This document shows, one piece after another, positions 54,196 to 63,442 of a DNA stretch of 64,000 nt (positions are counted from its first letter, which is position 1; every line of letters begins with the position of its first letter). The notes beneath the pieces were generated by a model. The model searched no databases, was not told where the DNA came from, and worked only from the letters and a program-made list of their open reading frames with translations. The position numbers and the translations under genes were made by a program. Source of the DNA: Mesostigma viride (Eukaryota > Streptophyta > Mesostigmatophyceae > Mesostigmatales > Mesostigmataceae); contig RPFO01000240.1 of assembly GCA_009746045.1 (NCBI GenBank), positions 188,001 to 252,000 of the forward strand. Reading direction: 5' to 3'.

Positions 54196-54700
54196 CCAAC
54201 ATTTCATAGCTTTCTGACATAGTTTGATATTGTTTAGTAGCTTACACTGAGCAAAATGCTTGAAAATGGCAAAAAATGCACAATTTATGCTAGCAAACGT
54301 CACTATTTTGACATCAAACTGAGCCCAAACTTGGCCCATGGTCTAATCTAGTAGTGTTTAGGTTGCTTCCAACATTTCATAGCTTTATGACGTAGTTTGA
54401 TATTGTTTAGTAGCTTACACTGAGCAAAATGCTTGAAAATGGCAAAAAATGCAGTATTTATGCTAGCAAACGTCACTATTTTGAGTTCAGATTGACCCCA
54501 AACTTTGTGCATGGTCTATTCTAGTGGTAATTAGGTTGCTTGCGAATATCCACGATGGTTTGACGTGATTTAGTACTGTTTCCTATTTATTACTATTTAA
54601 TTTAATATGACAAAAATGTACCTTTATTGCTAGCAAATGTCACCAAGATGACGTCCGATCGATACCAAACTTAATTGTACGAGGTCTATTTTGGTTGCAA
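54196..54700. repeat. ~170 bp satellite array, right part
   Basis: Continuation of the array after GypF: the same string occurs at 54289, 54462 and 54629 (spacings 173 and 167). Monomers share ATTTCATAGCTTT, TTGAAAATGGC and CCCATGGTCTA blocks, and the last unit is more diverged. The array runs out before CopC begins near 54795. Confidence 0.85.
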
Positions 54701-54794
54701 ACATCATGCATGACAATTTTCAGCATAAAAAGACAAACTTCGGTACGAAGTACATTTTGCGTGCTGAAGTACATTCTTAATGGCTGGTAGGGGT

Positions 54795-55395
54795 AGCAGA
54801 ATCTGGGAGCTATGCTGATAGGACAGCGTGGGCAGCTGAGGTGTGCAGAACTCTGAACACCAAACCCCTCATGTCTTCTCCTTTTGGTGAAATCACATCA
54901 ATTGGCCTGCAATCAGGTAGCTACTCTCAGGAGGTACTAGACCACTACAACACGCAAAGGCAACACTTGGCCAAGTTGCTGGCAAAAAAGGACAAAAGTA
55001 ATGCCAGGCCTGTGTTTGAAGTGGGGGATCAGGTACTCTACTATAGGGAGGGGGAAGGGAACAAAGCCCACTCTGGTAGATGGCATGGTCCAGCTGAAAT
55101 CATCAGGTTGTCAGAAACAGGTGACACGGTGACTATTCAGCATCACAGAGAGCGAATGGTTGGCAAGCATAGGCTGAAGCTTTATTACCCTCCTTTGGCA
55201 GACGTGTCAGGGGTAGAATTCGTGGACATGGATTCAGAGCCTCAGTCTGGTGGGTTGGTCTCACCCAGTGAATTGGCCAGGGACATAGCTGATGCAAGCA
55301 ATACAACCATAGACGCTCCTGTGTTCCTCATTGGTGCAGCCCCACCACGTACAGCCCAACGGTCCACCTGGGCAGGAGGAACGTGCACTGGATGA
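54795..55395 (+). pseudogene. pol: CopC integrase C-terminal fragment
   Basis: The frame (first ATG at 54841) matches the post-catalytic part of CopA integrase: NTKPLMSSPFG, NTQRQHLAKLLAKKDK, VFEVGDQVLYYREGEG, then KHRLKLYYPPLADVSG. The catalytic core is absent because the element is truncated at the satellite junction. The frame ends at 55395. Confidence 0.8.
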
Positions 55396-56806
55396 GCAGC
55401 AGGTCGCTCCTCCCTCATCTCAGGAACAGCCACAAGAAGCAGCAGATCCTGTTGTCCCCAGGAATAAATTGCTGAGGCCCTAAAAGCTCTACATAGAGCA
55501 CACACTGCCAAGGCACAAATGGCAGCAGGTGCAGCACAAGTCAATGCTGTGGGTGAATCTAACCAGGATCCCAGTATCCTGGCAGTCGACACACAGGCAC
55601 AGGTGAGCATCATCAGTGCACAAGCTGTATCTGGCCTAAGTCTGCAACGCTCGCCATGGGCTAGAGTGTCAGATTTTTCAGGCAAAACAAAACTGGCAGT
55701 CAAAGGCCAAGTGCTAATTCCCATTCTGGGTGTGCCCACTCCCTTCCAGGTAGTAGAGGGCTACAAGGGGAATGCACTGCTGGGGGAACCATTTGTCTCA
55801 TACCCTGGAGTAGTCATCTCAGCTGGGAGGTTGAGCGTGACTGGGGTGGGGCAGGTCACCCTGGATCATTTCAAAATTCCTTTAACACAGATCAGTGATG
55901 GCATGGAAGCAGCCATCAATGCTGTCAACTCAAAATACCTCCCATGCAGGTCAGGAACCCTGTGTTGATTCCCTCATTCATTCTCAGAAGCTACACCCCT
56001 CTGCGTTTGGGCTTGGTAGATGGGACATTGCGTCCATGTCTCCCTAGCTTGTCCTATGATGATGTGGTCAAAGACTGTCAAACGCAGATTGGTTTTCTGA
56101 AATGGATGGAAGCCTTTAACAGGGCTAGAGAGTCCTGAATGGGTTTGTCCTGATCCACGTAGTAAGTCCCAGGTACCACCTGTAACACCGATTGAGGCAC
56201 TGCCACAAGGGGCCAGAAAGCTCAGACTAAAGTTTGTCTGCAAGCATAAACACCAGGCAGATGGGACACCTCCCATTTTTCATGCCAGACCTTGTGTCAC
56301 GGAGTTCAGGGGCTCCACTGAGCTAACAGAGGCTGAACTGTATACCCCTGGTATTCAGCAGACGTCTCTTAAGGTCCTGTTGGCAACTTTCCTTCACCAT
56401 CTGAATGCTGGCAAGTACTACGTGTGTAAAGCCACTGACATTAAACGAGCCTTTCTCAAAGGCAACCCTGACATAGCCCAAAAAGTGTGGAGGGGTCAAG
56501 TCTATGTGGTAAACACTCCCAAGGTCTGGTCTGGGGACATCAAGGAACCCCACCTAAGGCCTAACTTGGGGGTGGAAGGGCTACAGTCAGCACCTAAAAT
56601 TTTTAGGCTGTCTGCCCAAGAGGTCTTCCTGAAGCTGGGGGCCCAGTATGATGATATTGACCCTTGTTTGTTCACCATCCATCATCCTGCTGGTATGATG
56701 ATGTTTGTGTGGCATGGGGATGATCAGCTCATTACTGGTCCCAGGGCAGCTGTGGAGGACTTAATTGCTCAAGTGTCTGCTAGCTTTGAGTTAGGCAAGC
56801 AGCTGG
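55396..56806 (+). pseudogene. pol: CopC protease-like and RT part
   Basis: The protease-like domain (55519-55968) has ILAVDTQAQVSIIS and NALLGEPFVSYPG, as in CopA. Frameshifts near 55950 and 56130 break the link to RT. RT resumes near 56140 and includes RPCVTEFRGSTELTEAELYT, DIKRAFLKGNPDIAQKVW, LGVEGLQSAPKIF and the catalytic loop VWHGDDQLIT (about 56710-56735). The frame then enters the CopD LTR at 56807. Junction codons match CopA (GKQLELG), so the CopD target site was within RT. Confidence 0.8.
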
Positions 56807-57235
56807 AGTTGTGCTCCTGAGTGGCATCTATCCGCTGGCCGGTAGTCGCCGGCCTGGGCGCCTAGTCAGGTGGGCATCAAAGATTGGTGTCTAGATGCTA
56901 GTCGGTGCCTAAGCAAGGTACGGAAGCCAGTGCGCGCCGGGACGGTCAGAGAACAATCGCCCTCGGTAGCACAGATCCGCTGAGTGCCGGTAGTCTCGGG
57001 TTAGAGGCTCGAGCATGCACTATCGGGTAGCCTACCGGTAGTCTCGGGTTAGAGGCTCGAGCATGCCTTATCGGTTAGCGCCGCGCCGCTGAGCTCCTTG
57101 CGGCCTGGCCAGCTGCAAGGGTTCAATAGCAATCAGTGGCGGCTGCGGGCTCAGCCTCCCACAATCGGTTCCCCAAACAACAAAAATCCCGTCTCCATCG
57201 CCGGTGTGCTAGCCAGCGGTGAAGGGCATTCAACT
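56807..57235 (+). repeat. CopD 5' LTR
   Basis: 429 bp, AGTTGTGCTCC...GGGCATTCAACT, followed directly by TGTATTCA as in CopB. It contains a duplicated block with GTAGTCTCGGGTTAGAGGCT (about 56983-57066). Confidence 0.9.
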
Positions 57236-57281
57236 TGTATTCACAACAGTCAACATTACCGTTGACCATTTTTCTGGGCTC

Positions 57282-58493
57282 ATGGCGCGTGGCGCGGAGC
57301 GAACGCCAGCTGCAACCCAGGACCAGGGAACGCAAGCATCAACTCCGGCGGATGGGAGTGGCGCAGCCACCGTGGCGACTGAGCCAGCTGGTGGCTCGGT
57401 CAGCACAGCTCCGGGGCAGCAGTCAGCACCAACTGCCCGGAAAGTTTTCAAGAAAGAAGAGCTGCCAAGTAAGCTGCCAGAAATTCTGACGCCGTCCGCC
57501 GTGGAGGAGTTTATTAACAGCCTGGGCAAGCTCCGGCAGGACTACAACGAACTGTCCGACGCAGTTTTCCTCAGTCACCAAGCTGCGCCGGTCAGAGGTA
57601 TGCAACGAGGCTACGGGTAATGCGGACGTGCGAGGGGTCATTATCAACGCCAGCAAAGAGGCGTGGACCTGGCCCGACACAGTGAAGGCCCTGCAAGAGG
57701 TGCTCGACACCTCAAGCTTTCCTGACGAGGAAAAGGAGGGGCAGGCGCTGGTGCGCAACCTGTCGCTTGACCCCAATTACCTCAGCTCGGACATGGCCAG
57801 ATTCGCGGCCCAGGTCCGGAGCAAGGGTGTCTTGAAGCACATGAGTAGCGAATATTTACTCAGCGCAGTTCTGGATGCGCTGGGGCTGACGCCAGAGAGC
57901 CGTGCCAATGTCAAGGCCGGTCTCGGCATGAAAATTGCGCTAGCTTCTTCCGTGGTATAGTGGGCACCCCGGACGACCAGAAACGGTTCAACGCAGCCAT
58001 GGCGCACCTCCGAGAGATGTTCAAGGACCGGGGCGGCCCCAGGCGTAACAACAAGCTGCCGACAGTTGCTCAGGTAAACCCTGTGCCTGCCTCGACCCCG
58101 CCAGCAGCTTCACTGTCGGACTTGACCACTCTTGTTACCCAACTGTCCACGACGGTGGCCGACAACGTGGTGCGAATGTTGGGTGGCAAACGCCGAGCTC
58201 GCGGTGGTCGGCACAACCAGAACGCGTCCAGCAAACGCGGGCCGGGAGGCGGTCAGGGCAAGCAGCCTCGCCAGGAGGGCGGCACTGGCAGGCAGCAACA
58301 GCAGCAGGGTGGTGTCCCCAAGGAGAAGGTCCTCTGCGAGCGGTGCACCGGCGTGGGGCACACCGAGGACAACTGCACGCTGCGGCTGGACCTCGGCAAG
58401 GCGACTCGAGTGTGCCGGTGCTGCTGGGCGGTTCGGCTTCCTGGACACGACCCCAACACATGCCGCGCCCCACGGCCAGCCATGCCCAAGTGA
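57282..58493 (+). pseudogene. gag: CopD Gag, two frameshifts, TGA end
   Basis: Starts at the ATG at 57282 (MARGAERTPAATQ), 46 nt after the LTR and equivalent to the CopB Gag start. The frame is lost between about 57590 and 57625, continues in the next frame to 57960, then returns to the first frame (57960-58493). The C-terminal part is basic and Gln/Gly-rich, then has two zinc knuckles: CERCTGVGHTEDNC (CX2CX4HX4C) and CRCCWAVRLPGHDPNTC with longer spacing, as in CopB. It ends at TGA (58491-58493), in the same frame as the following Pol; CopB has no stop at this position. Confidence 0.82.
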
Positions 58494-61400
58494 CGTCATA
58501 GAGGTGATGTGTGTCGCGGTGAGTCGGCTAGGCGTGAGGATGCTGTGCCTTGTAGTCCTAATGTTCCCACGTCAGTGGTTCAGAATGGAAGTGCAAGTGC
58601 TGCAGCTGATCAGGAGTGCGTGCCCAGCGTGGTCGCAATAGAGCCTGAACACGCCCTTCCGGAGCTCACCCCTTCAGGTGAGACAGTGCCGGCAGATGCC
58701 GAGGTAGCCCCTCACGTAGACGTGGAGTTGGGTCGCCGCCTCAGTAAGGCCTCACTAGAGCACATTGCTGACAGGAATGCACATGCAGAGAGCTTGGCGG
58801 GGCAGGTGCCTAGCATAGAAGGGGATGGCACCACCCCCACGGCCATAGGATTGCGGATGCTTGCTCACCAGATTCACCTTGCGGTGGGTCATGTGGCGGG
58901 GCAAACGCTAGACTGGGCGACTCGGCTTATGGGGGCGCCGGGGTTGAAGGTCGCTCAGGCGGAGTTAGAGGAGTGCCACGCATGCGCAAGTGTCAGGAAG
59001 AAGCGTAGGCGCTGGCATGCTAAGACTCCTTCCCCGTACCGGGGGAGGTTAGTGGGGGATGTCATGCATTTGGAGGAGGGGGACTATTATTTGGTCTTGA
59101 TGGATCGCTATACCAAGTTCCTAGCCATCGAGCCCCTGCCAAGCATGGTAGAGGAGTCCTTGTGGCGGGGGCTGCGCATTGCCATGTCTCACTTCTTTCC
59201 CATTTCTGAGGTCATGTTGGACCAACAATTTGATTGCATTGTGGGGCGGGAGGGCTGTGAGATGGTGGTTATTGCTGGGCGGCAGGACCATGGCAACTTG
59301 GGGCTGATTGATAGGCACATCAGCAGCGTAAAGGGCATGGCAGCCAAGCAGCAGGCCAGCGGGTTAGGATTCAAGCCCGCGGGGCAGCCTTATGCACAAC
59401 GCGCGCTGTGGTGCCGCTTGCTCATGGACAAGTACAACAGCCAGGTGCTTTTCAAGCTGCCCCAGGGACTAGGTCTTATTACCGCGCGGGGGCTGCAGTC
59501 GGGCATTTACCCTCCGGACGTGGCAGACCATTGGGAGGCCCACCTCGCTACCACCGCTGAGGTTAGGCGGCAGTTAGACCGCACCCAGCCTGACTTGTCG
59601 CAGGAGTGGGAGCTGGGGGAGTTGGTCTTGTTTCACAAGGAGAATTCCTTTGGCAAGCGGGGGCAGATGCAAGGGCCAGGCATGGTGGTGGATTTGGACT
59701 GGGTGCATAGGCGGGTGAAGGTGCACTGGGAGCATAGGGACTATCTCATCCCGTGGGATAAGGTGTATCGGTACAAGGCGTCCGATGCCCAGGTCCAGGC
59801 GGCCAAGGAGCACAGCCGCCAGCTCGGTTGGGATGTGGATAGCCGGCCGGCCAAGCGGGCCCGGCTGGAACCTGTCCTACCCACCCCACTTGGGGTGGCT
59901 GTGCATGATGCGCTTGTTGCCCACCCCCCTGCAGGCGCCGCGCCGGAGCAAGTCCCCGGGGTCGACGCGGGGGCGCTACCTCAGCCCCTCCCCGCGACCC
60001 CAGCAGCGCCCACCGTGGCGGCGCCGGACACATCGTCAGGCGCGGGCGTGGGCTCCCAGCTGGCCCACGTCCTCCGACAGCTGCTCAAGGCGGACAAGCT
60101 CAAGGCGGCGGCAGCGGGGGGTGCGGCACAAGTCAGCCGCGTCATGCCAGATAAGTGCCCCACGGTTGTGACTGAAGCTCATGATGTTCCCTCTAGGCAT
60201 ATTGCGGCCATAGATACCATGGCAGGCGTGTCTATCACGAGCCCGGCGGCGGCCGAGGCCTATTACCCTTTGCTGCCCAGTAGTTGGAAGGAAGTTGCGG
60301 GGTTTGACGGGCAGCGGGCCTATAAGGTGGCTGGGCAGGTGCTCATGCCCATCCTAGGGGTAGATGTCCCTGTGCAAGTGCTAGAGGGTTACAAGGGGAT
60401 CACCCTCATAGGTAACCCTTTTGTTTCCCTCCCCGGGTTTTCTGTGTCAGCCGGCTTGGTGACCCTCGAGGGGGTGGGGAGCATAGGCTTGTACCAATAT
60501 CACGTAGCGCTTGCAGCCCTCACGGGCCGGGGTCCCCCCGAGGCTATTAATCACCCTGAGGATTATGCCACTGCAGTAGGGGCCATTCGCGGGGCGGAAT
60601 ATACGGCAGAGCCGCTGGTAGCCGATGTCACGCAGCCGCAGAAGTGTCACCCCAGCAGTCTTGGCATTTTTCCCTGGAGCATCGCCACTAAATCTCCTGT
60701 TAGTTATCCGCAGTTTAAGGAGGACTGCCGTGACCCTGTCAAGTTCCATAAGTGGCGCGCGGCTTTCTTGCGCGCGCAGCTGGAGTGGGCGATGTATGGG
60801 GTGTATGGGGAGTTGATGGAGGTGCCGCAAGGGGCGGTAAAGCTGAACTTGAAGTTTGTGCTCAAGTATAAGCAGGTCCTCCCCACTGACCCTGTCACAT
60901 TTCATGTACGGCCCTGTGTCACGGAGTTTAGGGGCTCGTCTGAGTTGTCGGAGGAGGAATTGTTTACGCCCGGGCTGTCGCAGACCACTAGCCGGGTGTT
61001 AACATCGGTGTTCTTGGGGCTGTTGGATCGGGGGTTGGACTATGCCATGGCCTGCTCAGATTTTCAGCGGGCCTTTCTCCATAGCGACCCGGCAGTGGCC
61101 GAGGAAGTGTGGCGTGGCACGGTGTATGTGGTCAAGGTCCCTTTGGTGTGGCAGGGGGAGCTGCGGTGTGTGTACTTGCGGCTTCTCCTTGGTGTGGAGG
61201 GCCTGCAGTCTAGCCCCATCATCTTTCGCAAGACGGCTGAACGCATCTTTGCTAGCATGGGGGCGGTGTTTTCCCGCATCGATAGCAACCTCTTTCACAT
61301 CCACACACCCAACCCACACGAGCCCGCGTTCATGCAATGGCATGGGGATGACTGGCGGCTTATTGGACCCCGGGCGTGGGTCCGGCAGTTCATAACCGCT

Positions 61401-62243
61401 GTGGCCAAGCTTTTGCCCACTAGCCGCACGTTGTGGCTGGACCCCGACACCCCCGTCCCTTTCTGTGGCCTAACCTACACTTTGCACCGCACACCGGTTG
61501 GCTGGTGCATTGACATGGCGGCCAAGCAGGAATACGCCGACAAGCTCGCGCAATCGCTGCCTGAGCGGCTGGATGCGTCCGCGGGACCGCACTTGCGCGG
61601 CCAGCTGGGGTGGCTCGCGGGCACGGTGCGACCCGACCTGTCCATCTACGCGCGTGCGCCCGACGCCGTGCTTGCGGGCATGGGAGCGCAGCATCTTCGG
61701 ACGCAAGTCTTGGCGTCACCGGGCCTGCGCGTGTGGGGGGTTGATATCACCCGCCCGGTGGCAATGACCATTTACTCTGACGCGAACCTGGAGTCGCGTA
61801 CCATCACGCAGCTGCGCGCGCGGGAGGCGGCCATCTTTTTTCTTGATAGCCCCACTGGGCAGCCCACTATTGTCGACTGGTATAGCCGCATCCATCAGCG
61901 GGTAGTGGTAGACAGCAATCGCGCGGAGTGTCGCGCGTTCATTTCCGCTGTCGACCATGCGTGTTATGTGCAGCATCTTTTGCAATGGATTGCGGATAAG
62001 GCCCGCGTGGCGCTGTCGCTCCGCATGCGGCTGTGCACAGATAGCAAGTCAATAATTGAGTTTCTGAATAACCCGCTCGCCTCCACCACCAAACTAGATT
62101 ACCTTGTGTTGGCCGAGTCCGCCACGGTGTTGGATGAGCGGCGGTGGATCCCCGAGAGCGAGAATATTGCCGATGCCTTGACCAAGCCAGCGATGCTGTC
62201 GGGGCCTCAGTACAAGCTGCTGCGGCAGCTCATGATGGCATGA
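58494..62243 (+). CDS. pol: CopD Pol: integrase, protease-like domain, RT, RNase H
   Basis: About 1,249 codons without a stop, in frame with Gag across the TGA at 58491; an independent ATG start is less likely. Order: pre-integrase (HLAVGHVAG ... CHACAS), integrase with Asp in GDVMHLEEG (about 59057), Asp in MLDQQFD (about 59215) and Asp instead of Glu in GLIDRHISS (about 59302); a protease-like domain with AAIDTMAGVSIT (about 60205) and ITLIGNPF; RT with DFQRAFLHSD, LLGVEGLQSSPI and QWHGDDW (about 61337-61357); RNase H with YSDANLESRTI, NRAECRAF, TDSKSIIEFLNN and NIADALTKP. The stop is TGA. This is the best preserved Pol of its lineage here and shows the natural domain order clearly. Confidence 0.9.
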   Translation, partial: RHRGDVCRGESARREDAVPCSPNVPTSVVQNGSASAAADQECVPSVVAIEPEHALPELTPSGETVPADAEVAPHVDVELGRRLSKASLEHIADRNAHAESLAGQVPSIEGDGTTPTAIGLRMLAHQIHLAVGHVAGQTLDWATRLMGAPGLKVAQAELEECHACASVRKKRRRWHAKTPSPYRGRLVGDVMHLEEGDYYLVLMDRYTKFLAIEPLPSMVEESLWRGLRIAMSHFFPISEVMLDQQFDCIVGREGCEMVVIAGRQDHGNLGLIDRHISSVKGMAAKQQASGLGFKPAGQPYAQRALWCRLLMDKYNSQVLFKLPQGLGLITARGLQSGIYPPDVADHWEAHLATTAEVRRQLDRTQPDLSQEWELGELVLFHKENSFGKRGQMQGPGMVVDLDWVHRRVKVHWEHRDYLIPWDKVYRYKASDAQVQAAKEHSRQLGWDVDSRPAKRARLEPVLPTPLGVAVHDALVAHPPAGAAPEQVPGVDAGALPQPLPATPAAPTVAAPDTSSGAGVGSQLAHVLRQLLKADKLKAAAAGGAAQVSRVMPDKCPTVVTEAHDVPSRHIAAIDTMAGVSITSPAAAEAYYPLLPSSWKEVAGFDGQRAYKVAGQVLMPILGVDVPVQVLEGYKGITLIGNPFVSLPGFSVSAGLVTLEGVGSIGLYQYHVALAALTGRGPPEAINHPEDYATAVGAIRGAEYTAEPLVADVTQPQKCHPSSLGIFPWSIATKSPVSYPQFKEDCRDPVKFHKWRAAFLRAQLEWAMYGVYGELMEVPQGAVKLNLKFVLKYKQVLPTDPVTFHVRPCVTEFRGSSELSEEELFTPGLSQTTSRVLTSVFLGLLDRGLDYAMACSDFQRAFLHSDPAVAEEVWRGTVYVVKVPLVWQGELRCVYLRLLLGVEGLQSSPIIFRKTAERIFASMGAVFSRIDSNLFHIHTPNPHEPAFMQWHGDDWRLIGPRAWVRQFITAVAKLLPTSRTLWLDPDTPVPFCGLTYTLHRTPVGWCIDMAAKQEYADKLAQSLPERLDASAGPHLRGQLGWLAGTVRPDLSIYARAPDAVLAGMGAQHLRTQVLASPGLRVWGVDITRPVAMTIYSDANLESRTITQLRAREAAIFFLDSPTGQPTIVDWYSRIHQRVVVDSNRAECRAFISAVDHACYVQHLLQWIADKARVALSLRMRLCTDSKSIIEFLNNPLASTTKLDYLVLAESATVLDERRWIPESENIADALTKPAMLSGPQYKLLRQLMMA

Positions 62244-62549
62244 GTTTTTTTTACCGTGTGACCTGTCGTCTTTTTGCATGGGAATGGGCGCTTCTTTCAT
62301 CTGTGAATACATTTCCCTAGACCTGACAGGCGGCCAGTGTGCCTAATAATGATGCATGTGGTGCAGTTGCACCCAAGTAGAAAAGGAGGCCGGGAGCAAA
62401 GCCCGGGTGTTTTTGGCGTGCTCAGATCCCAGCGTAGGGCACCCTCCTTGGGGTTTAGGATTTGGGGACGGCCAGTGTGCCGTTACGTGCTTCTCTACTT
62501 GAACGTACGTAGGGTCAGTGCTACCCTATTGCCCCTCGCTTTAATTTAC
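62244..62549 (+). other. CopD 3' untranslated region up to the inversion breakpoint
   Basis: No coding signal. CGGCCAGTGTGCC occurs twice (near 62331 and 62470). CAAGTAGAAAAGG (62374) and, inverted, CAAGTAGAGAAGC (ending near 62501) form an imperfect 13 bp inverted repeat around a ~100 bp core, which could be a small MITE-like insertion. The join to inverted CopC sequence is near 62550. Confidence 0.4.
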
Positions 62550-62662
62550 AAGACGTGACATATTCTGAGGATGCTTTGAGAGAACACACCCACTCCTTCT
62601 GCTCCTTAAACAGGTTCAGAATGATGCCACAAAACTTGACAGTGTCTTTCCCCAGCTCCAGC
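62550..62662 (-). pseudogene. Inverted CopC RT fragment
   Basis: Read on the minus strand it continues the CopC reading frame exactly where CopD interrupted it (LELGKDTVKFCGII ... WVCSLKAS). Its last ~50 bp overlap with the plus-strand CopC sequence at 63605-63655 but differ at about five positions, so this is not a perfectly reciprocal inversion. Confidence 0.75.
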
Positions 62663-63091
62663 AGTTGAATGCCCTTCACCGCTGGCTAGCACGCCGGCGA
62701 TGGAGACGGGATTTTTGTTGTTTGGGGAACCGATTGTGGGAGGCTGAGCCCGCAGCCGCCACTGATTGCTATTGAACCCTTGCAGCTGGCCAGGCCGCAA
62801 GGAGCTCAGCGGCGCGGCGCTAACCGATAAGGCATGCTCGAGCCTCTAACCCGAGACTACCGGTAGGCTACCCGATAGTGCATGCTCGAGCCTCTAACCC
62901 GAGACTACCGGCACTCAGCGGACCTGTGCTACCGAGGGCGACGGTTCTCTGACCGTCCCGGCGCGCACTGGCTTCCGTACCTTGCTTAGGCACCAACTAG
63001 CATCTAGACACCAATCTTTGATGCCCACCTGACTAGGCGCCCAGGCCGGCGACTACCGGCCAGCGGATAGATGCCACTTGGGAGCACAACT
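62663..63091 (-). repeat. CopD 3' LTR, inverted
   Basis: 429 bp reverse complement of 56807-57235 with about seven differences. On the minus strand it ends AACT and is followed by GCTGG and CopC sequence, as expected for the 3' LTR and right target duplication of CopD. Confidence 0.88.
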
Positions 63092-63442
63092 CCCATACTT
63101 TCTTTTTAAATAATTATCATAAATTATTTAACCCCTAAACCGTCCTCGTGCCGATTTTCGACTGCGAGTTTTTCTCATGCCTCACATTCGGCATGAGTTT
63201 GTGCGCCCTGTAGGGATTTGGCGGGAAGGTTTTGGCGGGAACCAACTAGACCACCGAAAAGATCTAGATTCACTCTATCCGTAGGACACTTGTCTGACCG
63301 TATTTGACCACCGTATCAGGGTGGAAACCCTGGTCAAAGTCAACAGGGTACCCTGGTGCATGCAGGTTTGGGCGGTAAAAAAAATTGACAAAAACGTACG
63401 AAAACGAAGGATGCGAAAAAAGGGGGGAGCGCGGACGTAGAC
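63092..63442. promoter_or_regulatory. Flipped CopD 3' end and possible promoter with two E2F-like sites
   Basis: The first ~60 bp, read on the minus strand, resemble the CopB 3' end (AT-rich, then AAAGAAAGTATGGG before AGTT). Further right the sequence is unlike the rest of the window. It has a hairpin CTCATGCC...GGCATGAG (about 63176-63199) and two perfect TTTGGCGGGAA strings (63217-63227 and 63231-63241) matching the plant/animal E2F consensus, about 200 bp before the ATG at 63443. The sites may be real cell-cycle promoter elements or chance. Confidence 0.35.

Larger units (their letters stand above)
54795..56806 (+). mobile_element. CopC: copia-type element, 5' truncated, split by CopD
   Basis: Plus-strand relative of CopA. 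The match starts near 54795 in the C-terminal part of integrase, directly after satellite DNA, with no LTR. It runs through the protease-like domain into RT and is interrupted at 56806 by CopD. A short continuation in inverted orientation is at 62550-62662, and the RT end and RNase H continue on the plus strand from about 63605 to the window edge. Several frameshifts show it is dead. Confidence 0.85.
56807..63091 (+). mobile_element. CopD: copia-type element with its 3' LTR inverted
   Basis: 5' LTR 56807-57235, Gag 57282-58493, Pol 58494-62243, then a 429 bp copy of the LTR at 62663-63091 in inverted orientation. Both LTR copies have AGTT...AACT ends and differ at about seven positions. The 5 bp duplication GCTGG lies at 56802-56806 and, inverted, at 62658-62662. 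Sequence beyond the inverted LTR (63092 onwards, read on the minus strand) looks like the 3' end and polypurine tract of the element. This implies that a block holding the 3' LTR and some CopC sequence was flipped after insertion. Confidence 0.85.
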
